NCBI RefSeq assembly: GCF_008369935.1
Contig: NZ_VTUZ01000035.1
Location: 1 to 64,000 of the forward strand
DNA: 64,000 nt
DNA from: Paraburkholderia panacisoli
GTDB taxonomy: Bacteria; Pseudomonadota; Gammaproteobacteria; Burkholderiales; Burkholderiaceae
Reading direction: 5' to 3'
Shown here one piece after another: positions 62,120 to 64,000 of the stretch. A program made the translations under genes and the position numbers. The first letter of the stretch is position 1. Every line of letters begins with the position of its first letter. Under the pieces are notes generated by a model. The model did no database searches, was not told the DNA's origin, and saw nothing but the letters and a program-made list of their open reading frames with translations.

Positions 62120-63202
62120 ATGAAAACGATAAATAAGGGATTCCTTGCTGTTTCGCTGCTCGGATCATGCACCTCAACGGCCTTCGCTCAATCCAGCATG
62201 ACCCTATACGGCAGTATCGACGAAGGCGTAGGCTACGTGACCAACGTGAAAGGGGGTTCACAAACAGTCATGGGGCCGATCAGCGTGCCGGACCAGTTCG
62301 GGTTCAAGGGCTCGGACGATTTGGGCGGAGGTTTGAAAGCCCTATTCCAACTGGAAAACGGATTCTTCTCGAATACCGGGGCATTCGCGGCATCGGGCAT
62401 TCTTTTCAGTCGCAAGGCGTTTATCGGCTTGACCGACTCCCGTTGGGGAACGCTCACGCTCGGCAGGCAATGGGATTTGACCGACGATGTGCTGCTTCCC
62501 AATGCGAACGGCGCGGTCCAGTACAACTATTTCCTCTATCACCCCGCCAATATCGACAACGCTGCGGTGACCACAGTCAACAATTCGGTGAAGTACGCGA
62601 GCAATCCATGGCACGGCGTGTCCGCGCGCGTCATGTACGGTTTCACCGATCCATCGACGGGACAAGGCCGCTATGTCGGCGGCGCGTTGCTTTACAAGTC
62701 CTCCGCCCTGCAACTGGGCGCAGTGTATAGCGATACGCGGAACAAATCGTACGCGCTGAACACATCGCTCGGCTACGCGAGTTTCCTCGGTCAGGACCTC
62801 TCGGGCGGGGTCGCTTTCAGGGCGCGGGATTCGCAGATCTTCGGCGTCGCCGGCACCTACACCCCGAACCGTCAATGGGCGTTCCATGCTATCGTCGATA
62901 CGGCGAAAATCGCAAGCAATACCGACTCCGCCCATGCAACGACCACGGAACTCGGTATCGACTGGAATGTCACGCCATTCGACACCGTACTGCTCGGCGG
63001 ATATCGAACGTGGTTCGCGGGCAAGAACTACACGACTGCCGGCTTATCGAATCTCTATCACCTTTCGGTGCGGACCACGCTCTATGCCGAGTTGACCTAC
63101 CAGCGCGCGGGTGGCGGTGCACACGCGGCGCTCCTCTCTTTGTCGCCGTCGTCCAGCAGCGAACAGATGTCCGTGCGAATCGGAATGCAGCACTTCTTCT
63201 GA
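62120..63202 (+). CDS. outer-membrane porin, Burkholderia type
   Basis: 360 residues. The signal peptide MKTINKGFLAVSLLGSCTSTAFAQ cleaves after AFA. The first strand SSMTLYGSIDEGVGYVTNV, GFKGSDDLGGGLKALFQLENGF (loop and strand), RKAFIGLTDSRWGTLTLGRQ and the final strand MSVRIGMQHFF with a C-terminal Phe are typical of 16-strand general porins of Burkholderiales. It forms a trimeric pore for small hydrophilic or aromatic solutes. The ATG at 62120 fits the signal peptide; the in-frame ATG at 62066 is too far upstream. It follows the AAHS carrier, so both could serve uptake of one compound. Confidence 0.9.
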   Translation: MKTINKGFLAVSLLGSCTSTAFAQSSMTLYGSIDEGVGYVTNVKGGSQTVMGPISVPDQFGFKGSDDLGGGLKALFQLENGFFSNTGAFAASGILFSRKAFIGLTDSRWGTLTLGRQWDLTDDVLLPNANGAVQYNYFLYHPANIDNAAVTTVNNSVKYASNPWHGVSARVMYGFTDPSTGQGRYVGGALLYKSSALQLGAVYSDTRNKSYALNTSLGYASFLGQDLSGGVAFRARDSQIFGVAGTYTPNRQWAFHAIVDTAKIASNTDSAHATTTELGIDWNVTPFDTVLLGGYRTWFAGKNYTTAGLSNLYHLSVRTTLYAELTYQRAGGGAHAALLSLSPSSSSEQMSVRIGMQHFF

Positions 63203-63531
63203 GCATCCAGGCGGGCGCGCAAAGCCTGGTTTCGATTCACGAAAAAACCGCACGCTTTGCTGCTCCGGATTTCGCTGTTCTGCGGTCCGAAATCACTCGC
63301 GCCGGATCATATCGACGGTCCTCAAAGGATCGGGCGATTGTCGCTCCCTGTAGCACGGAGCGGCAGTCCTCCGAACGTCGCCAACTGCTGCGCCCTCGGA
63401 ATAAACCTCTGCGTTGGCAGAGTCGTTTCCCGACTCATGAAGGCACCGCCATGCCAACCGTTTGATATTGCCCCCGTGATCAATAGATTTGTGTTGGATA
63501 AACGCTCGCCTGGCAATCGCGCACTGCTTGC
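63203..63531. other. intergenic region, no gene recognised
   Basis: About 330 bases between the convergent porin and Lrp-type genes. Short open frames overlap here, none with motifs, and no convincing terminator hairpin was found. Confidence 0.3.
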
Positions 63532-63972
63532 TCAGAGCTTGTGGGTAGAAAGCAGAATGCTTGTTTCCGTATTGGCGATTCCGTCAATCAACCGGATCGC
63601 TCCGAGCACGCGGTCGAAATTCTCCAGCGTGTCGGCTCGCAGCTCCGCGATCATGTCCCAACGCCCATTGGTGCTATGAATGGTCGCCACGTTAGGGTGT
63701 CCGCGCAGGACCGTCATCACCTCTTTCGCTCGATTACCATCGACGGCGATCGACATCAACGCGCGAATCTGATGCGGCTCTGCCGCCGGTTTTAGTCGCA
63801 CGGTATAACCGACGATTACCCCGCTTTTCTCGAGCCGGGTTATACGGTTTTGCACCGTTGCGCGTGCGACTCGCAAGTGCTTTGCAAGCGTCACCACGGA
63901 TGTGCGGGCGTCCTGCCGCAACAGCGCAAGCAACTGCTTGTCGACATCATCGAGATTGATCACCTTCCCCAC
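63532..63972 (-). CDS. Lrp/AsnC-family regulator
   Basis: 146 residues: helix-turn-helix DDVDKQLLALLRQDARTSVVTLAKHLRVARATVQNRITRLEKSGVIVGYTVRL and the RAM ligand domain RALMSIAVDGNRAKEVMTVLRGHPNVATIHSTNGRWDMIAELRADTLENFDRVLGAIRLIDGIANTETSILLSTHKL. It differs from the Lrp protein at 23.3 kb: only general family residues match. The gene it controls is probably upstream of the window's right end, so its target cannot be seen. Confidence 0.88.
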   Translation of the reverse strand: MGKVINLDDVDKQLLALLRQDARTSVVTLAKHLRVARATVQNRITRLEKSGVIVGYTVRLKPAAEPHQIRALMSIAVDGNRAKEVMTVLRGHPNVATIHSTNGRWDMIAELRADTLENFDRVLGAIRLIDGIANTETSILLSTHKL

Positions 63973-64000
63973 CGATTTGAATGCGCCGGCGCGGACAAGC

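Overview
The window looks like a piece of a Burkholderiaceae genome, most likely Paraburkholderia, Caballeronia or a close relative. This rests on the high GC content, a Burkholderia-type 16-strand porin, ACS- and AAHS-type MFS carriers, many GntR/LysR/TetR/Lrp regulators, and a stress cluster like the low-oxygen-activated locus of Burkholderia. The genus is inferred. I see no rRNA, tRNA, CRISPR array, phage or intact insertion sequence. Catabolic operons are interspersed with many truncated genes, as expected of an accessory region or secondary replicon that has gained and lost genes.

Region 1 (1-7.0 kb) holds an IS6-type transposase scrap, a truncated glutathione S-transferase, a free-standing AhpF N-terminal domain, a short kelch lipoprotein, a BON lipoprotein, an orphan PAS/PAS sensor kinase, a truncated LysR gene and a SAM hydroxide adenosyltransferase. 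Region 2 (7.1-18.5 kb, all minus strand) is a long sugar operon: ROK repressor, ABC ATPase, permease and binding protein, a broken PfkB kinase, glucose-6-phosphate dehydrogenase, an aldose epimerase, a GapN-type aldehyde dehydrogenase and pyruvate kinase. Immediately after pyruvate kinase, in the same frame, lies a fused scrap of enolase and phosphoglycerate mutase. A perfect 12-bp-arm palindrome lies just upstream of the ROK gene. Region 3 (18.5-26.1 kb) has truncated HIBADH-type and PQQ glucose dehydrogenase genes, then an Lrp-regulated diaminopropionate ammonia-lyase/M20 hydrolase pair, an amino-acid binding protein and a small lipoprotein.

Region 4 (27-31.3 kb) is a sugar-acid operon: GntR regulator, gluconate 5-dehydrogenase-like SDR, MFS carrier and ManD/RspA-type dehydratase. 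Region 5 (32-38.6 kb) is a stress cluster: Hsp20, BON proteins, an alcohol dehydrogenase, a CBS-BON protein, a phasin-like protein and universal stress proteins. Four of its promoters carry FNR/CRP-like TTGAC-N4-GTCAA boxes. The tandem universal stress gene is split at a run of seven A. KatG follows. Region 6 (41-44 kb) is gene-poor, with two small hypothetical genes and a class II aldolase scrap. Region 7 (44.3-49.4 kb) groups an M81 peptidase, an MFS carrier, a class II aldolase and a LysR regulator.

Region 8 (49.7-63.2 kb) is the most interesting. A twelve-gene, partly overlapping minus-strand operon encodes a Rieske oxygenase, an unknown protein, two cupins, a ferredoxin reductase, an NTF2-like protein, a PyrK/PyrD-like flavoprotein pair, a Rieske ferredoxin, an asparaginase-like amidohydrolase, an EthD-like protein and an Asp/Glu racemase/maleate isomerase-like enzyme. 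Divergent from it are two paralogous TetR regulators, an AAHS carrier and a porin. The GAATG-N-YATTC element occurs both upstream of the operon and upstream of the carrier. I infer an import and degradation pathway for an aromatic or N-heterocyclic compound that I cannot match to a described pathway. The window ends in an Lrp-family regulator.
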